This document shows, in pieces, positions 40,544-49,145 of a stretch of 64,000 nt of DNA (position 1 is its first letter; each line of letters begins with the position of its first letter). The position numbers were made by a program, and so were the translations under genes. This DNA comes from Gilliamella sp. ESL0443 (GTDB taxonomy: Bacteria; Pseudomonadota; Gammaproteobacteria; Enterobacterales; Orbaceae). The notes under the pieces are model-generated. The model did no database searches, was not told where the DNA came from, and worked only from the letters and a program-made list of their open reading frames with translations. The DNA is taken from assembly GCF_019469165.1 (NCBI RefSeq), contig NZ_CP048263.1:2108001-2172000 (forward strand), given 5' to 3'.

Positions 40544-41554
40544 TTAACTGTCTGTTATCGATGGAATGATATAATCCGCCATGAGTTCCCACCTGTCGAT
40601 TATCATCTTGTCGACTTTCGATACGATTGCCACTATCAGATCCTTTTCGGGAACACAATAGAGATAAGTTCCGCCTATGCCTGCCGCAAGAAAAGTGTTA
40701 ATCCCCTTATCTTCTCTAAGCCACCACATATAGCCACAATCTTCCGTATGCTGTTTTAGCGATTCAGTTATCCAGTTTTCTGAAATGATTGGCTTGTCAT
40801 TGCAATGGCCTTTATTCAAATACAAATATCCCAAACGAAGCATATCACGCAGAGTTAAAGACAGTCCCCAGCCTCCAGTATTGATATTTTGAGGATCTTT
40901 TATCCAACCAGTAATATTTTCACCATAGACCTCTTCTTTAGAAAAGGATTTCATCTGTTGGTCATCGATCTCTTTCACCCCTAAATGACTAAATAATGAT
41001 TTATTGGCAAATTCTCGGGTTGATAGCCCCGTACTCCGCGTAATAATCGCTGAAAGAAGGTGGGCATTAGACATATTGAATTGAAACTCCCCAAGCAGGC
41101 CTTTTTGTCCCAACATTTCAAGCATAAACATCGTCCAATTCTTTTGCCTTCTCAACCTATCTAATGGCTCACTCTTTTTCCAAGAATAGGGTGCAGTCAT
41201 GGTAAGTAAGTGCTTGATTGTCAGATGTCGCTTTAACATATCACTGGCTTTGGATTCCGCTTCTGGAAAGAAATCCAGTATTGGTTGATCGACGCTTTTT
41301 ATATATCCTTTATCAATGGCTATTCCCACTAAAGCGGAAGTAACGCTTTGTGTTACTGAAGTGAGATGATAAGTATTTTCAGCATGGTAACCTTTGAAAT
41401 ATTTTTCAAACACAATGCCACCTTTTCGCAAAATCGCGATTCCTTTAATAATGCCGAGTTGAAAATTCAAGGCGATATCCAGCTCTCTCAATTTATCTGG
41501 ATTCATATCCACCGATTCAGCATCAATGGTTTCTAATTCTTTTATATTAGCCAT
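40544..41554 (-). CDS. Beta-lactamase-fold serine hydrolase with altered active site
   Basis: 336 residues from ATG 41554; an in-frame TTG at 41575 overlaps the previous stop and is less likely. It is a class C beta-lactamase/penicillin-binding-fold protein (GGIVFEKYFKGYHAENTYHL, LTIKHLLTMTAPYSW, GGWGLSLTLRDMLRLGYLYL, GYMWWL). Where active members have SxxK this one reads SVTQSVTSALVG, so the lysine general base is Gln, and the usual Tyr-x-Asn region reads FNMSN. It may therefore be inactive or mechanistically changed. Coupled to the UvrA2-type gene. No signal peptide. Confidence 0.8.
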   Translation of the reverse strand: MANIKELETIDAESVDMNPDKLRELDIALNFQLGIIKGIAILRKGGIVFEKYFKGYHAENTYHLTSVTQSVTSALVGIAIDKGYIKSVDQPILDFFPEAESKASDMLKRHLTIKHLLTMTAPYSWKKSEPLDRLRRQKNWTMFMLEMLGQKGLLGEFQFNMSNAHLLSAIITRSTGLSTREFANKSLFSHLGVKEIDDQQMKSFSKEEVYGENITGWIKDPQNINTGGWGLSLTLRDMLRLGYLYLNKGHCNDKPIISENWITESLKQHTEDCGYMWWLREDKGINTFLAAGIGGTYLYCVPEKDLIVAIVSKVDKMIIDRWELMADYIIPSITDS

Positions 41555-41571
41555 AATCAAGTATCCACTTT

Positions 41572-43998
41572 TCAAATCGTAAGGTATTTTCCGATTAGTG
41601 ATTTTGGATTTTTCACCAAGTCTTTAGGGGTTCCTTCGGCAATGATTTCACCGCCTTTTAATCCTCCTTCAGGGCCAAGCTCTACGATCCAATCACACGA
41701 TTCAAGAACTTCATGATTATGTTCAATAACAATCACAGAGTTTCCGCTTTTGATTAATTCATCCAACAATTTTATCAGCTGAGCTGTATCATAAAGACTT
41801 AAACCAGTAGTGGGTTCATCCATGATATACAAGATATGACCTTTTCGTTGCCGTCCTAATTCCTTCGCGAGTTTTAGTCTTTGGGTTTCCCCTCCGCTCA
41901 TTGTTGAAGTGGGTTGCCCAAGCTTTATATATCCCATACCAATCCGTTCCATTATCTGTAACGGACGAACGATGACATCATTATCACTAAATAGGGCTAT
42001 CGCTTCAGAAATCTGCATATCAAGAATTTCAGAAATATTTTTCCCTTTATACATGACAGTTAAAGCTTCGTTGTTATATCTTTTACCTTTACATTTTTCG
42101 CATGTTGCGTACATCTTTAAACTACCTTCAGGAAAAATAGCTTTACGTCCACTACCATTACACTCTCGGCAAGCGCCCTCGGAATTGAAGGAAAAGTGTC
42201 CAGCCGTTAAATTTAACCGTTTTGCTTCGGGTTGTTCTGCAAATAATCTGCGTATCTTGTCCCATATTTTGGTAAAAGTAACAGGATTCGAATTTATATT
42301 TCTTCCTATTGGTGCCTGCGATACTTCAGCAAAGCCAGAAATATTTTCTGCGCCATCAAGCCTTTCGGCTATTGTTTCGATTAATAGTGATTCTTCTTCA
42401 AGATCTATTTCTTCTCCATTGGTATTGTTCTTATTGGCGTCTAAGCGAAAATAACTTTTTAACAGGGGCGTAAGCGTGTTCGATATCAAGGAGCTTTTAC
42501 CACTTCCAGAAACGCCCGAAATCCCAATAAGAACGCCTAATGGAAATGCGATTGAAATATCTTTTAAATTGTTGGTTTTGGCGTGTCGAATGACTAAACG
42601 GGGAATAGCAGAATCATCGATATTTTGTTTTAACATCCTTACCGGCATTTTTGCTTTGCCGGAAAGATATTGTCCTGTCAATGATTTATCGCATTTTAAC
42701 AGACCGGCATAATCACCTTCATAAATCACTTCTCCGCCTTCAATCCCCGCTTTTGGGCCAATATCAATGATATGTTCAGCTATTTCTATCGTACTTCTGT
42801 CATGTTCCACGACAATAACCGTGTTGCCCAAATCTTTAAGCGCTTTTATAGATTGTAAAAGTTCAAGTTTTTCTGATTCATGTAGACCTACCGTGGGTTC
42901 ATCAAGAATATAGATAAGTGACTCAAGTTTGGATTCCAAATGCGAGTTAAGGAAGAGTCGTTGTATTTCCCCGCCACTCAGTGAGGACATTTCTCTATAA
43001 AGTGATAAATGCCCTAAACGAGAAGCAATTAATGATTTTGTCTTGTTCAAAATATCTTTAAGAAGATTTTTCCCAAATTGCGTTATTTCGTTTAGTTCTA
43101 ATGCCGATTCAAAAAACGTTTTAGCCTCGTCTAAAGTCATTTTGCCGACTTGACCAATATGTTTATCATTAATTAATATGTTGCGAGCTTCTTCACCTAT
43201 GCGATATCCATGACATTCCGAGCAGAGGGTTATTTCGTACAGACCATTTAAATATTCCCCTCTTTTGTGTTTAGCTTGTAAAATTCTTGATAAGCAGAAG
43301 CTTTGATTTGCACTGTTATTGCTGACATAATGTCCGTTTACCACTTCTTCTTTTATTTCATCCGGTATTTCTAAATAAGGCTGATCCATATAGTCTTTGA
43401 AATGTCTTTGCAAGACGCGAAGTATACCGGGGGTGCCCCCGATAAAATTAAATAACTCTCGAACGGTGGGATTTTTATTTGCAATAAGCTTTTCCATATT
43501 AACGTGATAATATGCGCCTCTGCCAGCGCATTTCATACACATTCCGTTAGGGTTATTATAGGAAAAATAGCCTAATTCAAGGCGCTCTTCCTCATGTCCA
43601 CACTTAGCGCAGACACTATCTTGTCCAATAGTTTCGTTGCACGCTGAACATTTAACCCGCCCTTCACTTGAATACAGTAGGGCAAGAAGGTTGAATATGT
43701 TTGTTTTTGAACCGACTGTTGATCTTGGGTTATTCTGACGTACAACGCTTTGCTTAACTGCAATTGTCGGGCCGATACCCTCTATGCTTGCAAATTTTCT
43801 CTCATTTTCAAGTCCCGGAAATATTCCTAATGATTGAAGATACCCTTTACGTCCTTCTTCAAACACAATATCAAACATCAGACTAGACTTTCCTGATCCA
43901 CTTATACCAGTAGCAACGGTTAATTTGTTTTTGGGAATAGTAATATCAACATCTTTAAGATTGTGAATGCGAGCTCCTGTTATTTTTATACTTTTCAT
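41572..43998 (-). CDS. UvrA2-type ABC ATPase (excinuclease subunit A paralogue)
   Basis: 808 residues against about 940 for true UvrA. It has two ABC modules: Walker A GISGSGKSS near 31-39 and GVSGSGKSS near 495, signatures LSGGEIQRL and MSGGETQRLKLAKEL, Walker B YILDEPTVGLH and YIMDEPTTGLS. Zinc-finger cysteines (CSAC/CAKC, CSECHG, CRECNG/CEKCKG) are present. It lacks the large UvrB-binding insertion, as in class II UvrA proteins (UvrA2, DrrC) known from DNA-damage or drug self-resistance. The following gene starts at its stop. An 18-base palindrome lies about 135 bases upstream. Confidence 0.88.
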   Translation of the reverse strand: MKSIKITGARIHNLKDVDITIPKNKLTVATGISGSGKSSLMFDIVFEEGRKGYLQSLGIFPGLENERKFASIEGIGPTIAVKQSVVRQNNPRSTVGSKTNIFNLLALLYSSEGRVKCSACNETIGQDSVCAKCGHEEERLELGYFSYNNPNGMCMKCAGRGAYYHVNMEKLIANKNPTVRELFNFIGGTPGILRVLQRHFKDYMDQPYLEIPDEIKEEVVNGHYVSNNSANQSFCLSRILQAKHKRGEYLNGLYEITLCSECHGYRIGEEARNILINDKHIGQVGKMTLDEAKTFFESALELNEITQFGKNLLKDILNKTKSLIASRLGHLSLYREMSSLSGGEIQRLFLNSHLESKLESLIYILDEPTVGLHESEKLELLQSIKALKDLGNTVIVVEHDRSTIEIAEHIIDIGPKAGIEGGEVIYEGDYAGLLKCDKSLTGQYLSGKAKMPVRMLKQNIDDSAIPRLVIRHAKTNNLKDISIAFPLGVLIGISGVSGSGKSSLISNTLTPLLKSYFRLDANKNNTNGEEIDLEEESLLIETIAERLDGAENISGFAEVSQAPIGRNINSNPVTFTKIWDKIRRLFAEQPEAKRLNLTAGHFSFNSEGACRECNGSGRKAIFPEGSLKMYATCEKCKGKRYNNEALTVMYKGKNISEILDMQISEAIALFSDNDVIVRPLQIMERIGMGYIKLGQPTSTMSGGETQRLKLAKELGRQRKGHILYIMDEPTTGLSLYDTAQLIKLLDELIKSGNSVIVIEHNHEVLESCDWIVELGPEGGLKGGEIIAEGTPKDLVKNPKSLIGKYLTI

Positions 43999-44633
43999 CT
44001 AATCACACCTTGTCTTTTTAATTAAGAAATTTCAACTAATTTATTTATCGTTAAGATCAAACTATTGAGGAAATATAGAGCATTATTTTTTATTAGTGAA
44101 ATGAAATATCTATATTTTTTAAAATTTATTGACAAAATTGCAATTTTGTGCATTGGTTGTATTTGACCAATATTTTTACTCGAACTTCATCGAAAAATTA
44201 TCTAATAATTTTATATTGGCTTTCGCTTCTTTTGCCTAGCTAAATTAGGTACCTTAATTAGTAATTAAAAAATTTATTAATAAAAATTCAGAAGGATAAA
44301 AGTGTTTAAGAAAAAGTTTAAAATTAAAAAATGACATTGTTTTTTAAATGTCCCAGTATTTATTATTCAAAAATAACGTATTAGAAATTATGTGCATCTA
44401 TCATCAAACAAAAGCGACTGTCATTTTCGCGCGAAAACCATAAAATCTCTCACAAGAACCAACTTTACGAATTCTAAATCCGACTAAAACAGATTTTTAT
44501 ACCAAATATCTCCCCCACAAAACGCCAAATCTTCACATTTCATAATAAAAGATTCATAATAAACTTCGCGTTTAATTGTCCATATTCGATATAAAATAGA
44601 ACCCAGATCGATAAGATTAAAGGAGATTTACCA
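43999..44633. other. Non-coding gap between divergent UvrA2-type and amidotransferase genes
   Basis: 635 AT-rich bases without a convincing gene. It holds the 18-base palindrome at 44132-44149 near the UvrA2 side and a 14-base palindrome TTTTCGCGCGAAAA at 44424-44437. Promoters for both flanking genes are expected, and none could be fixed. Confidence 0.5.
44132..44149. promoter_or_regulatory. 18-bp perfect palindrome, candidate operator
   Basis: ACAAAATTGCAATTTTGT is fully self-complementary, the size and symmetry of a TetR/MarR-type operator. It lies about 135 bases upstream of the UvrA2-type gene. No regulator gene is encoded in the cassette. Confidence 0.5.
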
Positions 44634-45356
44634 ATGCATGTGCACTTTATCATCCACGAAGATTTCGAAGCACCTGGCGCATATGAGCAATGGGCAAAAA
44701 TGCATCAACACACCATTAGTTATTCTCGTGTTTATCTTGGTCAGCCGCTTCCCGATAAGATAGATAAGATTGATATGTTGATTATCATGGGTGGTCCTCA
44801 ATCACCAGCAACGACCAAAAAAGAGTGTCCACATTTTGACTCATTAGCCGAGCAAGCCATCATATCTACGGCAATCAAATCACAAAAAATAGTCATCGGT
44901 ATCTGTCTTGGCTCGCAATTAATTGGTGAAGCCTTAGGTGCACATTTCGAGCATAGTCCGGAAAAAGAGATTGGCAAATTCCCAATTACGTTGACCGAAG
45001 CAGGCAAAAAAAATCCGCTTTTTGCGCATTTCGGTGATAGTTTGGCGGTCGGCCACTGGCACAATGATATGCCGGGTTTAACCCCAAATGCCCAAATCAT
45101 TGCCTATAGTGAAGGCTGTCCACGGCAAATCATTGCCTATGGTCAATTCGTGTATGGTTTCCAATGTCATATGGAGTTAACCCATGACGTGGTTGAACAA
45201 CTTATTGCTCACTCTGAAAATGACCTAAGACAAGCCGAGAAATACCGTTTTATTGATACTCCCCAGCAACTTCGTTTACATGACTATTCTGAAATGAATC
45301 AAAAGCTTTTTGGGTTTCTAGACAAGTTAAGCCTTTTATCACAGACCCAAAAATAA
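44634..45356 (+). CDS. Class I glutamine amidotransferase (GMP synthase-like domain protein)
   Basis: 240 residues. Nucleophile elbow GICLGSQLIGEALG with the catalytic Cys, conserved MGGPQSP for the oxyanion region, and the catalytic His in YGFQCHMELT. A free-standing amidotransferase domain of the YfeJ/GuaA-like group; it lacks the GMP synthase ATP-pyrophosphatase half. Which amide donor or acceptor it serves is not known. AAAGGAG precedes the ATG. It stands alone. Confidence 0.85.
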   Translation: MHVHFIIHEDFEAPGAYEQWAKMHQHTISYSRVYLGQPLPDKIDKIDMLIIMGGPQSPATTKKECPHFDSLAEQAIISTAIKSQKIVIGICLGSQLIGEALGAHFEHSPEKEIGKFPITLTEAGKKNPLFAHFGDSLAVGHWHNDMPGLTPNAQIIAYSEGCPRQIIAYGQFVYGFQCHMELTHDVVEQLIAHSENDLRQAEKYRFIDTPQQLRLHDYSEMNQKLFGFLDKLSLLSQTQK

Positions 45357-45547
45357 TAAATTTGATGATATAGAAACAAGCCAAAGCTATATCATCAAAA
45401 AACACCCTAATTAACGAAATTTAAACTAAAACGAAAATTAGGATAGTCACCAGCTATCTAAGTAATAGTTTGTGAGATATATTGATAGTTCGTATACTCA
45501 TAAAATAATGTAGTTAATAATTCCGAATAGATGAAAGGAGCGATTCC

Positions 45548-46174
45548 ATGGCTTACACACTACCCCCTCTACCTTATGCTTATGATGCTTTAGAACCTTA
45601 TATTGATACTGAAACGATGCATCTACACCATGATAAACATCATCAAACTTACGTAAACAATGCCAACGCATTATTAGAAACCCTACCTGCTGAATTAAAC
45701 GATTTTTGTCCAGAAACATTATTAAAAAATTTAGACAAAGTACCAGCAGACAAATTGACTGGAATTAAAAACAATGTCGGTGGTCACGTTAATCACACCC
45801 TATTTTGGGAACTGCTAAAAATTGGAACCGAGCTTAAGGGCGAACTTAAAGCGGCAATAGAAAAAGATTTTGGTTCGGTTGATGCGTTTAAAGAAAAATT
45901 CTCAGCAGCGGCTGCAACCCGTTTTGGTTCAGGTTGGGCGTGGTTAGTATTGAAAAATGACAAACTTGAAGTCGTGTCAACCGCGAATCAAGATACCCCA
46001 ATTATGGGCGAAAAATTTGCCGGCGTTTCAGGCACACCAATTCTAGCGCTTGATGTTTGGGAACATGCTTACTACTTAAAATACCAAAACCGCCGTGCGG
46101 ATTACATTGGTGCATTTTGGAATGTCATCAATTGGGACAAAGTCGCTCAATTATATGCAGAAGCAAAAAAATAA
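45548..46174 (+). CDS. sodA: Superoxide dismutase, Mn type
   Basis: 208 residues. Metal ligands are in [13 protein letters not shown] (first His), [10 protein letters not shown] (second His) and [12 protein letters not shown] (Asp and third His). GSGWAWLV and NQDTPIMG favour the manganese over the iron type. It disproportionates superoxide in the cytoplasm. Strong AAAGGAG before the ATG and a clear terminator after the gene. No Fur or SoxS site could be named. Confidence 0.92.
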   Translation: MAYTLPPLPYAYDALEPYIDTETMHLHHDKHHQTYVNNANALLETLPAELNDFCPETLLKNLDKVPADKLTGIKNNVGGHVNHTLFWELLKIGTELKGELKAAIEKDFGSVDAFKEKFSAAAATRFGSGWAWLVLKNDKLEVVSTANQDTPIMGEKFAGVSGTPILALDVWEHAYYLKYQNRRADYIGAFWNVINWDKVAQLYAEAKK

Positions 46175-46192
46175 TCATCTCAAATAAACCTA

Positions 46193-46227
46193 AAAAAATG
46201 ACGCTTTAGGCGTCATTTTTATTTTTT
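46193..46227 (+). terminator. Terminator of sodA
   Basis: Stem AATGACGC / GCGTCATT with a 5-base loop, followed by TTTATTTTTT. Confidence 0.85.
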
Positions 46228-46341
46228 AGCATAGCGTTAAACGATCGCATTTACTCAAATGGCTAAAGCAAAGTCATTGCTAAGTTATACTTAAATCCGT
46301 TACAATGTACGATTAGTTTAAAACAGCAAAAACAGCAAAAC

Positions 46342-47440
46342 ATGTTTGAAATTAATCCTATCAAATCAAAAATAACCGAATTAACCGAACGAACGAATGT
46401 CATTCGGGGGTATCTTTGACTATGACCTCAAAAAAGAGCGTCTAGAGGAAGTCAATGCCGAACTAGAACAATCCGAAGTTTGGGCCGATCCAGAAAAGGC
46501 ACAAGCATTAGGCAAAGAACGCGTTGCGCTAGAAGATATCATCAATACCATCAATACCTTAGAACAAGGTCTGGACGACGTCGAAGGGCTACTTGAACTT
46601 GCTATTGAAGCAGAAGATCAAGACACTTTTGACGAAGCCAATCAAGAAGTTGAACAACTCGAAAAAAAGCTAGCCGGTCTTGAATTTCGCCGAATGTTCT
46701 CGGGTGATTATGACAGTGCTGACTGTTACTTAGATATCCAATCAGGCTCAGGGGGAACTGAAGCCCAAGATTGGGCTGAAATGTTACTGCGAATGTATTT
46801 ACGCTGGGCTGAATCGAAAGGTTTTACAACCGAAGTGATGGAAGTATCAGACGGCGATGTAGCTGGCATAAAATCAGCCACAATCAAAGTAACCGGCGAT
46901 TATGCTTATGGTTGGTTACGCACTGAAACCGGTGTGCACCGCTTAGTACGAAAAAGCCCATTTGACTCAGGAAACCGCCGTCATACTTCATTTGCATCGG
47001 TATTTGTCTATCCAGAGGTTGATGACAATATTGATATCGACATCAATCCAGCCGATCTACGTATCGACGTTTATCGGGCATCGGGCGCGGGTGGTCAGCA
47101 TGTCAATAAAACCGAATCTGCTGTACGTATTACCCACGTACCAACCGGAATTGTGACACAATGTCAAAATAACCGCTCGCAACATAGTAATAAAGATCAG
47201 GCTATGAAACAGTTAAAAGCAAAACTGTATGAGCTTGAAATGCACAAAAAGAATGCCGAAAAACAACAAATGGAAGAAAACAAATCCGACATTGGTTGGG
47301 GCAGCCAAATTCGTTCGTATGTACTTGATGATTCACGAATCAAAGACTTACGCACAGGCGTTGAAACACGCAATACGCAAGCCGTATTAGACGGCGATTT
47401 AGATCAATTTATTGAAGAAAGCTTAAAAGCCGGTTTATAA
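46342..47440 (+). CDS. prfB: Peptide chain release factor 2 with programmed +1 frameshift
   Basis: Translation starts at ATG 46342 ([10 protein letters not shown]). After 25 codons the frame meets TGA at 46417-46419 and must shift +1 to continue with GAC at 46418; the joined product has about 365 residues. The site is the classical CGG-GGG-TAT-CTT-TGA with the Shine-Dalgarno-like GGGGG just before it, so RF2 controls its own synthesis. The peptide anticodon SPF and GGQ ([14 protein letters not shown]) are present. lysS follows 25 bases later, as in E. coli. Confidence 0.96.
46401..46420 (+). promoter_or_regulatory. prfB recoding site
   Basis: CGGGGGTATCTTTGAC: internal SD-like run, slippery CTT and in-frame UGA. 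Ribosomes slip from CUU to UUU in the +1 frame when RF2 is scarce. Confidence 0.93.
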
Positions 47441-47465
47441 CTGGTAATAAATAAAAGGTAAAATT

Positions 47466-48980
47466 ATGTCAACACAGCAAGAGCAACAAAACCATATTGA
47501 AGAGTTAAATAACGAGCTTACAATACGTCGTGAAAAGCTAGCTGCAATTCGCGAACAAGGCATTGCTTTCCCGAATGATTTCCGTCGTGACGCAATTTCA
47601 AGCGATCTTCATAAATTGTATGATGAAAAAACTAACGAAGAGTTAATTGAAAACAAAATTATTGTAACCGTTGCGGGTCGAATGATGATGCGCCGTATTA
47701 TGGGTAAGGCTTCATTTGTCTCATTACAAGATGTTGCAGGGCAAATCCAACTCTATGTCACGCGTGATGATCTACCCGAAAACTACTACAACGAACAATT
47801 CAAAAAATGGGATCTTGGTGACATCGTTGGTGCTAAAGGCTACTTATTCAAAACCAAAACAGGCGAACTATCAATCCACTGTGAAGAAATCCGCCTACTA
47901 ACAAAAGCATTACGCCCATTACCCGATAAATTCCACGGCTTAGCAGATCAAGAAATGCGCTATCGTCAACGTTACCTTGATTTAATTACTAATCAACAAT
48001 CACGTGACACCTTTATTGCGCGCTCAAAAGTGGTAACTGAAATCCGTAACTTCATGTTAGAAAACCACTTTATGGAAGTTGAAACCCCAATGATGCAAGT
48101 CATCCCAGGTGGTGCATCAGCCAAACCATTTATTACGCACCATAATGCGCTTGATCTAGACATGTATTTACGAATTGCGCCAGAACTTTACTTAAAACGT
48201 CTAGTGGTAGGTGGATTTGAGCGTGTATTTGAAATCAACCGCAATTTCCGAAACGAAGGGGTATCGCCAAGACATAATCCTGAATTCACCATGATGGAAA
48301 TGTATATGGCTTATGCTGATTATAAAGATTTGATTGTATTAACTGAAGCGTTATTCCGTCGTTTAGCCATTGCCGTGACGGGGAATCCAGTAGTGCAATA
48401 TGGCGAACATACTTTTGATTTCGGCAAACCATTTATCAAAATGACCATGCGTGAAGCAATCTGCCATTATCGCCCAGAAACCAATAATGCTGATTTAGAT
48501 GATTTTGACAAAGCTTGTGCGATTGCAAAAGCAGTGGGAATCAAAGTGGAAAAAGGCTGGGGACTTGGTCGAGTGGTAACTGAAATATTTGAAGAAGTGG
48601 CTGAAGCTAACCTCATTCAACCAACATTTATCACCGAATACCCGGCAGAAGTCTCACCACTTGCTCGTCGAAACGATGAAAACCCATTTGTAACAGACCG
48701 CTTTGAATTCTTTATTGGTGGACGTGAAATTGGTAACGGCTTCTCAGAACTTAATGATGCCGAAGACCAAGCACAACGTTTTGCTGACCAAGTATCACAA
48801 AAAGACGCGGGTGATGATGAAGCAATGTTTTATGATGAAGATTACATCACCGCATTAGAACATGGCTTACCGCCAACAGCAGGGCTAGGAATTGGGATTG
48901 ACCGAACCGTAATGCTATTCACCAATAGCCATACCATTCGGGATGTCATTTTATTCCCAACTATGCGTCCAGTTAAATAG
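47466..48980 (+). CDS. lysS: Lysyl-tRNA synthetase (class II)
   Basis: 504 residues (E. coli 505). An N-terminal OB fold for the anticodon (about 60-150) is followed by a class II catalytic core: motif 1 in [21 protein letters not shown], motif 2 [20 protein letters not shown], motif 3 [13 protein letters not shown]. Cotranscribed with prfB. A strong terminator follows. Confidence 0.97.
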   Translation: MSTQQEQQNHIEELNNELTIRREKLAAIREQGIAFPNDFRRDAISSDLHKLYDEKTNEELIENKIIVTVAGRMMMRRIMGKASFVSLQDVAGQIQLYVTRDDLPENYYNEQFKKWDLGDIVGAKGYLFKTKTGELSIHCEEIRLLTKALRPLPDKFHGLADQEMRYRQRYLDLITNQQSRDTFIARSKVVTEIRNFMLENHFMEVETPMMQVIPGGASAKPFITHHNALDLDMYLRIAPELYLKRLVVGGFERVFEINRNFRNEGVSPRHNPEFTMMEMYMAYADYKDLIVLTEALFRRLAIAVTGNPVVQYGEHTFDFGKPFIKMTMREAICHYRPETNNADLDDFDKACAIAKAVGIKVEKGWGLGRVVTEIFEEVAEANLIQPTFITEYPAEVSPLARRNDENPFVTDRFEFFIGGREIGNGFSELNDAEDQAQRFADQVSQKDAGDDEAMFYDEDYITALEHGLPPTAGLGIGIDRTVMLFTNSHTIRDVILFPTMRPVK

Positions 48981-48998
48981 TTTCGACAAAGTTAATCA

Positions 48999-49032
48999 AA
49001 CTCACTTATTCACCAATAAGTGAGTTTTTTTA
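48999..49032 (+). terminator. Terminator of prfB-lysS
   Basis: Stem AACTCACTTATT / AATAAGTGAGTT with a CACC loop, followed by a T run. Confidence 0.9.
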
Positions 49033-49036
49033 TATC

Positions 49037-49058
49037 AAAAACCTCGTTCCTCAACTTT
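49037..49058 (+). repeat. Cassette boundary repeat, copy E (diverged)
   Basis: A-run then CCTCGTTCCTCAAC then TTTATT: two changes from the core motif. It lies immediately after the lysS terminator and downstream of adhesin gene 2, the mirror of copy A. The next 100 bases are also recognisably similar to those after copy A. Confidence 0.75.
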
Positions 49059-49074
49059 ATTACAATAAAAAACG

Positions 49075-49100
49075 CAAAAATAACCCCACCAAGGTGGGGG
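49075..49100 (-). terminator. Terminator of adhesin gene 2
   Basis: Minus-strand stem CCCCACC / GGTGGGG with a 2-base loop followed by TTATTTTT, homologous to 22477-22502. It lies about 45 bases after the stop codon. Confidence 0.75.
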
Positions 49101-49145
49101 TTATGTGGGCTATGCCCACAAAATTGCTTTTATTGTACGACCATG

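Noticed and set aside
40544..41554. Active beta-lactamase giving antibiotic resistance
   Set aside because: The catalytic SxxK is SVTQ and there is no signal peptide for the periplasm.
41909..42454. 181-codon open frame on the plus strand
   Set aside because: It lies wholly opposite the UvrA2-type gene, has no sensible protein features and is a shadow frame.
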